From Hydrogenophaga palleronii_A (lineage in GTDB: Bacteria > Pseudomonadota > Gammaproteobacteria > Burkholderiales > Burkholderiaceae_C): a stretch of DNA of 64,000 nt. Each line of letters begins with the position of its first letter. Position 1 is the first letter of the stretch. The notes beneath the pieces are model-generated. The model had not been told where the DNA came from. It did not search any database and worked only from the letters and a program-made list of their open reading frames with translations. Made by a program: the position numbers and the translations under genes. Below, piece after piece: positions 42,113-50,994 of the stretch. The stretch covers positions 62,001 to 126,000 of the forward strand of contig NZ_JAVDWU010000001.1 in assembly GCF_031457455.1 (NCBI RefSeq). Reading direction: 5' to 3'.

Positions 42113-43756
42113 TCAGGCCGCGAGCAGTTCGCGCGCATGCGCCAACGACACTTCCGACTGGGCGCTCCCACCCAGCATGCGCGCCAACTCCTGCACGCGT
42201 GCTTCGGCTGCAATGGGTGCGACCGTGCTCAAGGTCTGTTTCCCGGCGCGCTGTTTGCTCACCAGCAAGTGGTGGTCGGCGCATGCGGCCACCTGTGCCA
42301 GGTGAGTGACCGCCAGCACCTGACGGTCCTGGCCGAGTTGCTTCAGCAATTGTCCGACCGTGTGCGCCACGGCGCCGCCAATGCCTGAATCCACCTCGTC
42401 AAAAATGAGCGTGGGCGCGGTACCCAGCCGGCTGGTCACCACAGAGATGGCGAGCGCAATGCGCGAGAGTTCACCACCAGAGGCCACCTTGCCGACGGGC
42501 TTGGGTGTGGTGCCGGCATGGCCCGCCACCAGAAACTCCACCTGTTCCCAGCCATGGGCCTGCGGTTCCTCGAGCTTTCTGAGCGCCACTTCAAAGACAC
42601 CACCCTCCATGCCCAGCGTCTGCATGGTGGTGGTCACGGCGGCGGAAAGTTGCGGTGCCGCTTGCTGGCGCTTTTTCGTCAATGTCCTTGCGGTCTTCTC
42701 GAAAGCCTGCCACGCCTGTTGTTCAGCCTGCTGCAAATGGGCCAGATCCAGGGCCTGCCCGACTTGTCCCAGCTCGGTCTTCCATTGCACGAGCAGGTCC
42801 GCCAGGTCCTCCGGAGGTCGCCGGTAACGTCTGGCCAACGACATCCATGAGGAAATCCGCTGATCCAGGGCTTCGAGCTGTTCCGGGTCAAGGTCGGCGT
42901 GGCGGGTGTACTGGTGCAGGTTGTGCAGCGTATCCTGCACTTGCGCCAGCACGCCTTCCAGCGACTCGATGTGTTCGGCGAACAAGGGTTCAATGTGGGA
43001 CTGGGCCTTCAAGGCGGAGACCGCCCGATGAATCAGAGCGGTCGCGCTGGTGTCTTCTTCATCTAGCGCCGTCAGCGCGGTCTGGGCCGCGTCCAGCAGC
43101 GCTTGAGCGTTGGCCAGGCGGGCATGCCGGGTGTTCAGGTCCTCCCATTCGCCAGGCAGTGGTGCGAGCTTTTCGAGTTCACCCAGCTGCCAGCTCAATC
43201 GGTCGCTTTCCTGCTGCAGCGAGGCCTGCCGCTCTGTGGCATCCGAGAGGGCCCTGCGACGCTCACGCCAAGCCAGCCATCCTTGTTCGGCTTCGCGCGT
43301 GTCAATCCCTGCGTAGGCGTCGAGCAGTTCGCGCACCGCCTGAGGGCGGGTGAGGCTTTGCCAAGCGTGCTGTCCATGAATGTCCACCAAGGGCTCAGCC
43401 AGTGCCTTGAGCTGGGCTGCAGTGGCTGCACTGCCATTGATCCAGGCGCGACTGCGGCCTTCCGAATCAACCGTTCGTCTCAGAAGCAAGGTCTCATCCA
43501 CGGCAAACCCATGCTCTTCCAGCCAGGGCGCCAGTGAGGGAAGGGTTTCAAATTCGACGGCAATTTCGCACCTTGATGCGCCGTCCCGGACCACGCCACT
43601 CTCAGCTCTGCCGCCGAGCGCGAGTTGCAGCGCGTCGATCAGGATGGATTTGCCCGCACCGGTTTCACCCGTGAGCACGCCAAACCCCTCGTCAAGCTCA
43701 AGGTCAAGAGATTGCACGATCACGAAGTCGCGCAAGACAATGCGTCGCAGGCTCAT
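42113..43756 (-). CDS. recN: DNA repair protein RecN
   Basis: A 547-residue SMC-like ATPase that joins and protects double-strand breaks. Walker A is GETGAGKSILIDAL near the N-terminus; a coiled-coil middle region covers roughly residues 160-370; the ABC signature VASGGELSRIALAI and Walker B LIFDEVDSGIGG follow. Common order nadK-recN is kept: recN follows nadK in the same direction. Confidence 0.95.
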   Translation of the reverse strand: MSLRRIVLRDFVIVQSLDLELDEGFGVLTGETGAGKSILIDALQLALGGRAESGVVRDGASRCEIAVEFETLPSLAPWLEEHGFAVDETLLLRRTVDSEGRSRAWINGSAATAAQLKALAEPLVDIHGQHAWQSLTRPQAVRELLDAYAGIDTREAEQGWLAWRERRRALSDATERQASLQQESDRLSWQLGELEKLAPLPGEWEDLNTRHARLANAQALLDAAQTALTALDEEDTSATALIHRAVSALKAQSHIEPLFAEHIESLEGVLAQVQDTLHNLHQYTRHADLDPEQLEALDQRISSWMSLARRYRRPPEDLADLLVQWKTELGQVGQALDLAHLQQAEQQAWQAFEKTARTLTKKRQQAAPQLSAAVTTTMQTLGMEGGVFEVALRKLEEPQAHGWEQVEFLVAGHAGTTPKPVGKVASGGELSRIALAISVVTSRLGTAPTLIFDEVDSGIGGAVAHTVGQLLKQLGQDRQVLAVTHLAQVAACADHHLLVSKQRAGKQTLSTVAPIAAEARVQELARMLGGSAQSEVSLAHARELLAA

Positions 43757-43813
43757 GAGATGGAAAAGCTAAGGTCAAACAGGGGCCACGGAGTCCGTAT
43801 TCTGACCGCTATT

Positions 43814-44731
43814 TCAGACCCCTTCATTCCAGTGCAGCTTCTTTCTCAAGGTGTCGAAGTAGTTCCATCCGGCAGGGTGCAAAAGACGCAACGCGTGTTC
43901 TGATCGCCGAACCACGATGCGGTCTCCGTGCAGCAGACTGGTGAGCGACTGCATGTCGAAGTTGGCGCTCGCGTCCTTGCCCGAGACAATCTCCACCGCA
44001 ATCTCGCTGCGCGCCGGGAGCACAACCGGCCGGTTCGACAGGGTGTGTGGCGCGATCGGTACCATGACCCAGCCGTCGATGGCGGGGTGGAGCAAGGGCC
44101 CACCGGCGGACAGGGCATAGGCGGTGGACCCGGTCGGTGACGCGATGATCAGGCCATCAGCGCGCTGGTTGGCCACGAAATGACCGTCCACCTCCACGCG
44201 AAGCTCGATCATGCTGGCGGCTCCACCGCGGTTGACGACCACGTCGTTCAGCGCCGTGGCTTCAAAGACACACCGGCCATCCCGCCAGACGGAAGCCGCC
44301 ATCAGCGCCCGGGCATCCTCTTCGAATTCGCCACGCAAAATGGGCTGCAGCGTTTCTCGGTAGCTTTCGAACGGAACGTCGGTGATGAAGCCCAGCCGGC
44401 CTTGATTGATGCCCACCATGGGAACGCCGTAGCGTGCCAACTGGCGTCCGATACCCAGCATGGTCCCGTCTCCGCCCACCACCAGCGCGAGATCGCAGTT
44501 TTGCCCCATGTCAGGAACGGAGAGCGCGGGATACTGGAGCAGCCCGGTGTTGAGCGCGGTGTCGCGTTCCAGCGACACGTCGCATCCCTCGTCGTGCAGG
44601 AAATGGGCAATCTCTTCGACCGCATTTCGAGAACCCGGCGCGTGGTACTTGCCCACGATGACCACATGGGGAAATCGAAGGTGGCGGGCCGCCTGCGAGG
44701 GGGCAGACCGTTGGTCGGGGGAGTGGCTCAT
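43814..44731 (-). CDS. nadK: NAD kinase
   Basis: A 305-residue kinase phosphorylating NAD to NADP. It has VVGGDGTMLGIGR, NQGRLGFITD, and SPTGSTAYALSAGGPLLHP, all diagnostic. ATG 44731 (MSHSPDQ) is preferred; the frame upstream enters hrcA antisense. Divergent from hrcA with 93 bp between, which carries both promoters. Confidence 0.95.
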   Translation of the reverse strand: MSHSPDQRSAPSQAARHLRFPHVVIVGKYHAPGSRNAVEEIAHFLHDEGCDVSLERDTALNTGLLQYPALSVPDMGQNCDLALVVGGDGTMLGIGRQLARYGVPMVGINQGRLGFITDVPFESYRETLQPILRGEFEEDARALMAASVWRDGRCVFEATALNDVVVNRGGAASMIELRVEVDGHFVANQRADGLIIASPTGSTAYALSAGGPLLHPAIDGWVMVPIAPHTLSNRPVVLPARSEIAVEIVSGKDASANFDMQSLTSLLHGDRIVVRRSEHALRLLHPAGWNYFDTLRKKLHWNEGV

Positions 44732-44824
44732 GGGCAAATTACAGCACAGCTGGCCCAGCGTTCCAGTCTCCCAAACCCTTGCTGGCGCTCGGCACAACAC
44801 CAGCACACTCCTTAAAATGCAGGC

Positions 44825-45844
44825 ATGCTGGATGACCGCGCAAAGCTCTTGCTCAAGGCCCTGGTCGAGCGATACATCGCCGACGGTCAACCCATTGGCT
44901 CCAGAACGCTGGCCAAGGCCGCGGGGATGGATCTGTCGCCAGCAACGATCCGCAACGTCATGAGCGACCTGGAGGAGCTCGGCCTGATCGCCAGCCCACA
45001 CACTTCAGCAGGCCGAATTCCCACGGCACGTGGCTACCGCCTGTTTGTCGACACCATGCTGACTGTGCGCCGTGAGAGCCTCTCTCCTGTGGGCGACATG
45101 TCCCCGCCCAGCATCCAGGGGGGGCAACCTCAGCGCGTGATCAGCCACGCAGCGAACATGTTGTCGACCCTGTCCCAGTTCGTTGGGGTGGTGATGGCGC
45201 CCCGGCGCGCATCGGTGTTTCGCCACATCGAGTTCCTGAGTCTGTCCGAGCGCAGGGTGCTGGTCATCATCGTGTCACCTGATGGCGATGTGCAGAACCG
45301 CATCATTCACACCCAGGTGGATTTTTCCCAGACGCAGTTGCTGGAGGCAGCCAATTTTCTCAACGCCCACTATGCAGGCCTGACCATGGAAGCCGTGCGC
45401 GAGCGTCTGCGAACTGAAGTGGATGCGTTGCGGGGGGAAATTGCCGATCTCATGAAAGCAGCGGTCGACATCGGTGCCGAGGCCGACAGCGAACACGATG
45501 ATGTGGTTGTCGCGGGTGAGCGAAACCTGTTGTCCGTCAGCGAGTTCTCCAGTGACATGGGGCAGTTGCGCCGCATGTTTGATCTGTTCGAACAGAAGAC
45601 CCAGCTCATCCGGTTGCTTGACGTGTCCACCCAGGCCGACGGGGTGCGCATCTACATTGGTGGAGAGAGCCAGGTGGTGCCCTTCGAGGACCTGTCGGTG
45701 GTCACCGCGCCGTACGAGGTCGATGGAAAGGTCGTGGGCACACTCGGTGTGATCGGCCCTCAGCGCATGCCGTACGACAGGATGATCCAGATCGTTGATG
45801 TCACTGCCAAACTGGTGAGCAATGCGCTCAGCCACAGCAAATGA
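44825..45844 (+). CDS. hrcA: heat-inducible transcription repressor HrcA
   Basis: A 339-residue repressor of class-I heat-shock genes. An N-terminal winged helix (RAKLLLKALVERYIADGQPIGSRTLAKAAG) is followed by a GAF-like and dimerisation domain (VFIYIGGE-type pattern seen as VRIYIGGESQVVPFEDLSVV). It normally binds CIRCE (TTAGCACTC-N9-GAGTGCTAA); no CIRCE was found in the adjacent intergenic region. The two tRNA genes lie just downstream. Confidence 0.94.
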   Translation: MLDDRAKLLLKALVERYIADGQPIGSRTLAKAAGMDLSPATIRNVMSDLEELGLIASPHTSAGRIPTARGYRLFVDTMLTVRRESLSPVGDMSPPSIQGGQPQRVISHAANMLSTLSQFVGVVMAPRRASVFRHIEFLSLSERRVLVIIVSPDGDVQNRIIHTQVDFSQTQLLEAANFLNAHYAGLTMEAVRERLRTEVDALRGEIADLMKAAVDIGAEADSEHDDVVVAGERNLLSVSEFSSDMGQLRRMFDLFEQKTQLIRLLDVSTQADGVRIYIGGESQVVPFEDLSVVTAPYEVDGKVVGTLGVIGPQRMPYDRMIQIVDVTAKLVSNALSHSK

Positions 45845-45868
45845 ACTGTCTGCGGCTGCGCCTACAAT
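45841..45868 (+). promoter_or_regulatory. tRNA promoter
   Basis: TACAAT (45863-45868) forms a near-consensus -10, with ATGAAC (45841-45846) as a weak -35 at 16-bp spacing, followed by a GC-rich stretch leading to the tRNA at 45881. It overlaps the hrcA stop codon. Good position, modest -35. Confidence 0.5.
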
Positions 45869-45880
45869 GCGCACTCCGTA

Positions 45881-45957
45881 GGGCCGTTAGCTCAGTTGGT
45901 TAGAGCAGAGGACTCATAATCCTTTGGTCGAAGGTTCAAGTCCTTCACGGCCTACCA
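45881..45957 (+). tRNA. tRNA with CAT anticodon (elongator Met, or Ile2)
   Basis: A 77-nt cloverleaf: acceptor GGGCCGT/ACGGCCT (G1-U72 wobble), anticodon arm AGGA-CTCATAA-TCCT giving CAT, T-arm GAAGG-TTCAAGT-CCTTC, and encoded ACCA. The TTTGGTCG variable region and TTCAAGTCC resemble E. coli tRNA-Ile2 (lysidine-modified CAT), while size and context also fit elongator Met. The initiator is excluded by the paired first acceptor position. Confidence 0.9.
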
Positions 45958-45985
45958 AAAAGCCATGCTATACTGCGAAGCTTAC

Positions 45986-46062
45986 GCGGCTGTAGCTCAG
46001 CTGGATAGAGTACTTGGCTACGAACCAAGGGGTCGTGGGTTCGATTCCTGCCAGCCGCACCA
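45986..46062 (+). tRNA. tRNA-Arg (anticodon ACG)
   Basis: A 77-nt cloverleaf: acceptor GCGGCTG with CAGCCGC, anticodon arm CTTGG-CTACGAA-CCAAG giving ACG, T-loop TTCGATT, encoded 3' ACCA. The first anticodon base would be edited to inosine. It lies 28 bp after the CAT tRNA. Confidence 0.95.
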
Positions 46063-46070
46063 AAATGAAA

Positions 46071-46098
46071 GCCTGCAGCCAAAAGCTGCAGGCTTTTT
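46071..46098 (+). terminator. intrinsic terminator after the tRNA pair
   Basis: GCCTGCAGC (46071-46079), short loop CAAAA, GCTGCAGGC (46085-46093), then five T residues. A clear Rho-independent terminator ending the tRNA transcript and preceding greB. Confidence 0.88.
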
Positions 46099-46164
46099 CA
46101 TTTTCTGTCTGAACACCCGCGCGGATGGTATGTTGCCTACCCACCTGATCGACTCCGGCGTCAC

Positions 46165-46728
46165 ATGAGCAAGGCCTTTACCCGAGAAACCGACCACGAC
46201 GAGGATGACGACAATCCTCCCGCCGCGCCGATCGCGCCCGACGGCAAGAACTACATCACCCGGGCGGGTTACGAGCGACTGAGGAGTGAGCTCTTTGCGC
46301 TCATGGACGAGGAACGTCCCAAGATTGTGGAGATCGTGCACTGGGCAGCCAGCAATGGCGACCGGTCAGAAAATGGCGACTACCTCTATGGCAAGAAGCG
46401 CCTGCGCGAAATTGATCGGCGCATCCGTTTTCTGACGCGTCGGCTGGAAATCGCTGAAGTCGTGGATGCTTCGGTGCATCACGGCGGCGAACACGTGTAT
46501 TTCGGCGCGACGGTGACCTACGCTGGTGCTGCAGGCGAGGAAACCACGGTCACGATCCTCGGTATCGACGAGGCCGATAGCGCCAAAGGCCAGATCAGCT
46601 GGGTGTCGCCCGTGGCTCGTGCCCTGCTCAAGTCCCGGGTGGGTGATGAGGTCCGGCTCGCGCTGCCAGAAGGTCAACAGACGCTGGAAGTGCTCGCGGT
46701 CAGCTACCCTGCACCAGGGCAGAGCTGA
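46165..46728 (+). CDS. greB: transcription elongation factor GreB
   Basis: A 187-residue Gre factor rescuing backtracked RNA polymerase. The coiled-coil tip carries acidic residues and the signature AASNGDRSENGDYLYGKKRLREIDRRI; the C-terminal FKBP-like domain ends with VSPVARALLKSRVGDEVRL. An acidic N-terminal extension (DHDEDDDNPPAAP) is longer than in E. coli GreB. The stop is 18 bp from the convergent spoT stop. Confidence 0.93.
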   Translation: MSKAFTRETDHDEDDDNPPAAPIAPDGKNYITRAGYERLRSELFALMDEERPKIVEIVHWAASNGDRSENGDYLYGKKRLREIDRRIRFLTRRLEIAEVVDASVHHGGEHVYFGATVTYAGAAGEETTVTILGIDEADSAKGQISWVSPVARALLKSRVGDEVRLALPEGQQTLEVLAVSYPAPGQS

Positions 46729-46746
46729 ACACTCGTCAGTGTGATC

Positions 46747-49005
46747 CTATGGTTTTGATGGCTTGAATCTCTGCGCCTTGAGCACCGAAGGTGTGCGCTT
46801 GAGACTCCGGAGCACGTCCGCCAGGTGCACCCGGTCTCGTACCGACACCAGAAAACGGATGTCGGTGGCGGCCTGAGCGGGCTCGCTGCCCATGTCAACG
46901 TGGGTGATGTCGGCTTCAGCGGCCCCGATCGCCGCCGCTACGCGGGCCAGCACGCCTTTTCCGTTGGTGACCGTGACCAGCAAGGTGGTGTCGAATGAGC
47001 GCACAGGCTCGTCTGCCCACTCCACCTCCAGAAAACGCTCACTGTCCCGTGCCAGAAGGCGGCGTCCGGTGGGGCAATCTTCCGCGTGTACGATCAGGCC
47101 CTCGCCGCGTCCCAGGTAGCCCACGATGCGATCACCCGGGATGGGTTTGCAACAGGGAGCGTACTGCACCGACAGCCCCTCACTGCCATCCAGCGTGACC
47201 ATGCCTTGTGAGACCGACTCATCGGCGCCGGCGGCGTAGCGTTCGGTACTGATGAGCAAAGCGTCGGGCTTGAGGCCTGTTTCCGAGAGCAGCACGGCGA
47301 GCTTCTTGCCCACCATGCCGGCAATCCGCTTGCCCATGCCGATATCGGACAGCAGTTCGATCCTGCTCTTGTTGCCTGTGAAGCGCAGCAGCTTGTCCCA
47401 GATGGCCTGATGTTCATCAGCTTCGGCAGGCAGGGCGGCGATGCCCTCTGAGCGCAGCGCCTGATTCAGCATGCGCTCCCCTAGCACGTGGGCCTTTTCC
47501 TGTGCCATGGTTTTGAGGTAGTGGCGAATCTTTGAACGCGCACGACCGGTCTTCACGAACGACAGCCAAGCCGGATTGGGCTCTGCGCCAGGTGCGGTGA
47601 CAATTTCGACCACATCGCCGTTGTTGAGTTCGGTGCGCAAAGGCAGCTGTTCGCCATTGATCCGTGCGGCCACAGTGCGGTTGCCTACGTCGCTGTGGAT
47701 GGCGTAGGCGAAGTCCATGACGGTCGCGCCTCGCGGCAGCGCCATGATCTTGCTCTTCGGGGTGAACACATACACTGCGTCCGGAAACAGATCGATCTTG
47801 ATGTGGTCCCAAAACTCGCTGGCATCGTGGGTTTCCTGCTGAATGTCCAGCAGCGACTGCAACCACTGGGTGCCCAGCCGCTGAGACGTGTCACTGTTGG
47901 GCTCACTGGCCTTGTAAAGCCAGTGCGCAGCGACGCCGGATTCGGCCACCACGTCCATGGCATGGGTGCGCAACTGGAATTCGATGTTGGTGCCAAACGG
48001 GCCAATCAGCGTGGTGTGCAGTGACTGGTAACCGTTGACCTTGGGGATGGCCACGTAGTCCCTGAACTTGCCAGGCAGAGGCTTGTAGAGCTGGTGCAGG
48101 ATGCCCATGCCTGTGTAGCAGTCGGTCAGCTCGGGCACCACGATGCGAAAGCCATAGATGTCGGTCACCTGCGAAAACGACAGGTGCTTGCTGTCCATTT
48201 TTCGGTACACCGAATACAGCGTTTTCTCTCGACCGAGGATTCGCACCGGCATGCCGTGCTGGGCAAAAAGGGCCTCGACCTCCTGCTCCACCCGGCCGAT
48301 CAGATCCCGGCGGCGGGTGCGGGATTTGTTCAATGCCTTGCGAAGCACCTCATAGCGCCAAGGGTGCAGATGGCGGAACGCGAGGTCCTGCAGTTCGCGG
48401 TAGGTGAAGTTCAAGCCCAGGCGGTGAGCGATGGGCGCGTAGATTTCCAGCGTTTCACTGCTGATGCGCTCCCACTTGCTGCGCGGCATGTCGCCCATGG
48501 TGCGCATGTTGTGGGTGCGATCGGCAAGCTTGATCAAGATGACACGTACGTCTTTTGCCATCGCCAGCAGCATCTTGCGAAACGACTCCGCCTGATTCTG
48601 TTCGCGCGTATCGAACTCAAGCTTCTCCAGCTTGGTCAGCCCATCCACGAGTTCGGCCACCGGGGACCCGAACCGTTCCACCAATTCCGGTTTGGTGATG
48701 CCACAGTCCTCGATCACGTCGTGCATGAGCGCCGCCATCAGTGCCTGCGCATCAAGCTTCCACTCTGCGCACTGGGCAGCCACCGCAATGGGGTGGGTGA
48801 TGTACGGGTCACCGTTCTTGCGCAGCTGTCCCAGGTGGGCCTCATCGGCGAGTCGATAAGCCTGGCGGACGCTTTCGACTTCGACCGGCGTCATGTAGTC
48901 GAGTTTGCCGACCAGCGCGGCAAAGCTGGCCGCAGCGGCGCTCACCGCAGGGTGCGAAGGCACTTCTGCTGGCGCGAAAACACCGGATGGGGCCACTGAA
49001 CTCAT
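46747..49005 (-). CDS. spoT: bifunctional (p)ppGpp synthase/hydrolase SpoT
   Basis: A 752-residue stringent-response enzyme. The HD hydrolase domain is intact (HLGQLRKNGDPYITHP, ALMHDVIEDCG), followed by the synthetase domain with VNGYQSLHTTLIGPFG, TGS (MDFAYAIHSDVGN), a helical region, and a C-terminal ACT domain. The RxKD-like KFRDYVAIPK region supports bifunctional SpoT rather than synthase-only RelA. It follows rpoZ in the same direction, the usual rpoZ-spoT order. Confidence 0.95.
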   Translation of the reverse strand: MSSVAPSGVFAPAEVPSHPAVSAAAASFAALVGKLDYMTPVEVESVRQAYRLADEAHLGQLRKNGDPYITHPIAVAAQCAEWKLDAQALMAALMHDVIEDCGITKPELVERFGSPVAELVDGLTKLEKLEFDTREQNQAESFRKMLLAMAKDVRVILIKLADRTHNMRTMGDMPRSKWERISSETLEIYAPIAHRLGLNFTYRELQDLAFRHLHPWRYEVLRKALNKSRTRRRDLIGRVEQEVEALFAQHGMPVRILGREKTLYSVYRKMDSKHLSFSQVTDIYGFRIVVPELTDCYTGMGILHQLYKPLPGKFRDYVAIPKVNGYQSLHTTLIGPFGTNIEFQLRTHAMDVVAESGVAAHWLYKASEPNSDTSQRLGTQWLQSLLDIQQETHDASEFWDHIKIDLFPDAVYVFTPKSKIMALPRGATVMDFAYAIHSDVGNRTVAARINGEQLPLRTELNNGDVVEIVTAPGAEPNPAWLSFVKTGRARSKIRHYLKTMAQEKAHVLGERMLNQALRSEGIAALPAEADEHQAIWDKLLRFTGNKSRIELLSDIGMGKRIAGMVGKKLAVLLSETGLKPDALLISTERYAAGADESVSQGMVTLDGSEGLSVQYAPCCKPIPGDRIVGYLGRGEGLIVHAEDCPTGRRLLARDSERFLEVEWADEPVRSFDTTLLVTVTNGKGVLARVAAAIGAAEADITHVDMGSEPAQAATDIRFLVSVRDRVHLADVLRSLKRTPSVLKAQRFKPSKP

Positions 49006-49091
49006 GTCACTACTTTAGCGCGAGATGGATAACTTGGCCGCAGGCCCGACTGAAGCCCGTCTATGGGCGTCATTGATCAGGTCGCAGAAAC

Positions 49092-49118
49092 AAAAAAGCA
49101 CCGCATTGCGGTGCTTTT
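49092..49118 (-). terminator. terminator between rpoZ and spoT
   Basis: GCACCGC (49098-49104), loop ATT, GCGGTGC (49108-49114), flanked by A-run 49092-49097 and TTTT, so the minus-strand hairpin is followed by six T residues. It would end much of the rpoZ message 22 bp after its stop, making spoT expression depend on read-through or its own promoter. Confidence 0.8.
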
Positions 49119-49139
49119 CAGCGTGAGGGCACTGCTGGA

Positions 49140-49343
49140 TCAGAGCGGAACCTTCTTGAGCATTTCAAGCCCGACCTTGCCTTCGGCAATTTCACGCAGG
49201 GCGGTGACACCAGGCTTGTTCTTGCTCTCGATCTTGGGGGCGTGACCCTGGCTGAGCATTCTGGCGCGGTAAGTGGCTGCCAGCACGAGCTGGAAACGGT
49301 TCGGGATTTTTTCCAGGCAGTCTTCGACGGTGATGCGTGCCAT
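49140..49343 (-). CDS. rpoZ: RNA polymerase omega subunit
   Basis: A 67-residue omega subunit that helps fold beta-prime and forms part of the ppGpp site. It begins MARITVEDCLEKIPNRFQLVL with the conserved ATYRARMLSQG helix. Located 27 bp after gmk on the same strand and before spoT, a conserved gmk-rpoZ-spoT order. Confidence 0.95.
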   Translation of the reverse strand: MARITVEDCLEKIPNRFQLVLAATYRARMLSQGHAPKIESKNKPGVTALREIAEGKVGLEMLKKVPL

Positions 49344-49369
49344 GTGTGGGCTCCGGGTATTGCGGTGAA

Positions 49370-49990
49370 TCAGGAGATGTTGAGTGCGCTGAACGTGTCG
49401 CTCCTGGCGATACGTTGGGCGGCGAACTTGAGCCGCTGAGCATGGACGATGGCCTTGAGGTCGAACAAGGCCCGTTCAAACAACTCGTTGATTATAACGA
49501 AATCGAATTCTCGGGCGTGGCTCATTTCAGTGGCGGCGTTCTGCAAGCGCAGCTCGATCACCTCTGGCGTGTCCTCGGCGCGGCGTTCCAGACGAGAGCG
49601 CAGTTCGTCCCAGCTGGGCGGAAGAATGAAGACCAGCACGGCATTCGGAAAAATCCGCTTGACCTGGATAGCTCCCTGGAAGTCGATCTCCAGTACCACA
49701 TCGGCCCCTTGTGCCATGCGCTGCTCGATGGCCATTTTGGACGTGCCATAGCGGTTGCCATGCACCATGGCCCATTCCAGAAATGCGCCTTGGATGACCA
49801 TCTGGTCAAAGGTCTCTTTGGAGACGAAGTAGTACTCCCGGCCGTGCAGCTCCTGTCCCCGTGGGGGGCGCGTGGTGTGCGAGATGGAGGGAACCACGCG
49901 TGCGTCGAGCTCCATCAGTGCTTTGACCAGGCTGGATTTGCCCGCACCACTGGGTGCGGCCACAACGAACAGGTTTCCAGGGTATTGCAT
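49370..49990 (-). CDS. gmk: guanylate kinase
   Basis: A 206-residue kinase converting GMP to GDP. P-loop APSGAGKSSLVKAL, GMP-binding HTTRPPRGQELHGREYYFVS, and LEIDFQGAIQVK are all present. ATG 49990 is chosen by family start. It is 10 bp downstream of yicC. Confidence 0.95.
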   Translation of the reverse strand: MQYPGNLFVVAAPSGAGKSSLVKALMELDARVVPSISHTTRPPRGQELHGREYYFVSKETFDQMVIQGAFLEWAMVHGNRYGTSKMAIEQRMAQGADVVLEIDFQGAIQVKRIFPNAVLVFILPPSWDELRSRLERRAEDTPEVIELRLQNAATEMSHAREFDFVIINELFERALFDLKAIVHAQRLKFAAQRIARSDTFSALNIS

Positions 49991-50000
49991 GAAATTAAGG

Positions 50001-50933
50001 CTATTCAATGTTCTGGACTTGTTCGCGCATCTGTTCAATCAGCACTTTCATGTCCACAGAAATTCGGGTCAGCTCGAGATTGGACGATTTGGAGCCCAGC
50101 GTATTGGCTTCGCGATGCAGTTCCTGGATCAGGAAGTCGAGCCGTTTGCCCACTTCGGCGCCCTTGTTCAGCAGCCGCTCAATTTCGATCAAGTGCGAGT
50201 CCAACCGCGTTAGTTCTTCGGCCACATCGATTCGAATGGCGAACGCAGTGGCTTCCGTCAAGGCGCGATCATGGGCCATCTCGGGCGCCACCGAATGGCC
50301 TGTCGCTGCACCCGCCGAAGCCGAAAGTGCGTCATTCCATCGGTCGAGGAAACGCTGGCGTTGCTGAGCCACCAGTTGTGGAATCAGCGGCTGTGCGTCA
50401 TGCGCGAGTTGCCGCAGTTGTCCCAACCGATCCAGGAGCATCTCGGTCAGCCGCTGGCCTTCGCGCGCGCGGGCCGAGAGCAGGTTGTCCAGCGCCTTGG
50501 TGGCCAGCTTCATCAAGGGCTTGTGCAGATCGCCCACATCGATATGGTTGCGCGAGGACAGTTGCAGCACCTCTGCAACGGACAGCGGTGCGGCGGTGGG
50601 CAGCCATGCTCGAACATTGTCCTGCAGGCCCACCAGCTTCTGGAGTTCCAGCGCACTGGGCGCGCGAGGGCCGGCATCGGTCCGACCTTCGATCCATGCA
50701 CGGACTTCGACTTTTCCCCGCTTGAGCTTGGCCGTCAGGATTTCCCTGAGCGCCGGCTCGGCGCCGCGCAGGTCGTCCGGCAATTTGAAAGACAGGTCCA
50801 GAAAACGGCTATTGACCGAGCGGATTTCCACGCCCACAGAGGGTTGAGCCTCGCGGATTTGGTCTGGCGTTCCGGCTTCTGCAGAGCCTCCGGATTGGCC
50901 CGTCGCGTAGCCGGTCATGCTGTAAACTGCCAT
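50001..50933 (-). CDS. yicC: YicC/YloC family endoribonuclease
   Basis: A 310-residue protein of the YicC family, recently recognised as endoribonucleases. The N-terminal YSMTGYATG and EIRSVNSRFLDLSFKLPDDLR are diagnostic, with the DUF1732 C-terminus GKRLDFLIQELHREANTLGSKS. In E. coli YicC promotes decay of the RyhB RNA. ATG 50933 chosen over the longer frame. Divergent from the kinase gene, separated by 61 bp. Confidence 0.92.
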   Translation of the reverse strand: MAVYSMTGYATGQSGGSAEAGTPDQIREAQPSVGVEIRSVNSRFLDLSFKLPDDLRGAEPALREILTAKLKRGKVEVRAWIEGRTDAGPRAPSALELQKLVGLQDNVRAWLPTAAPLSVAEVLQLSSRNHIDVGDLHKPLMKLATKALDNLLSARAREGQRLTEMLLDRLGQLRQLAHDAQPLIPQLVAQQRQRFLDRWNDALSASAGAATGHSVAPEMAHDRALTEATAFAIRIDVAEELTRLDSHLIEIERLLNKGAEVGKRLDFLIQELHREANTLGSKSSNLELTRISVDMKVLIEQMREQVQNIE

Positions 50934-50994
50934 CGAACTGTGCCCCATCAGGTTGTCTGGTCCAAAACGAGGCGTTCCGGAATCCATCCGAATT

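Noticed and set aside
44732..44824. CIRCE operator in the nadK-hrcA gap
   Set aside because: No TTAGCACTC-N9-GAGTGCTAA or close variant is visible.
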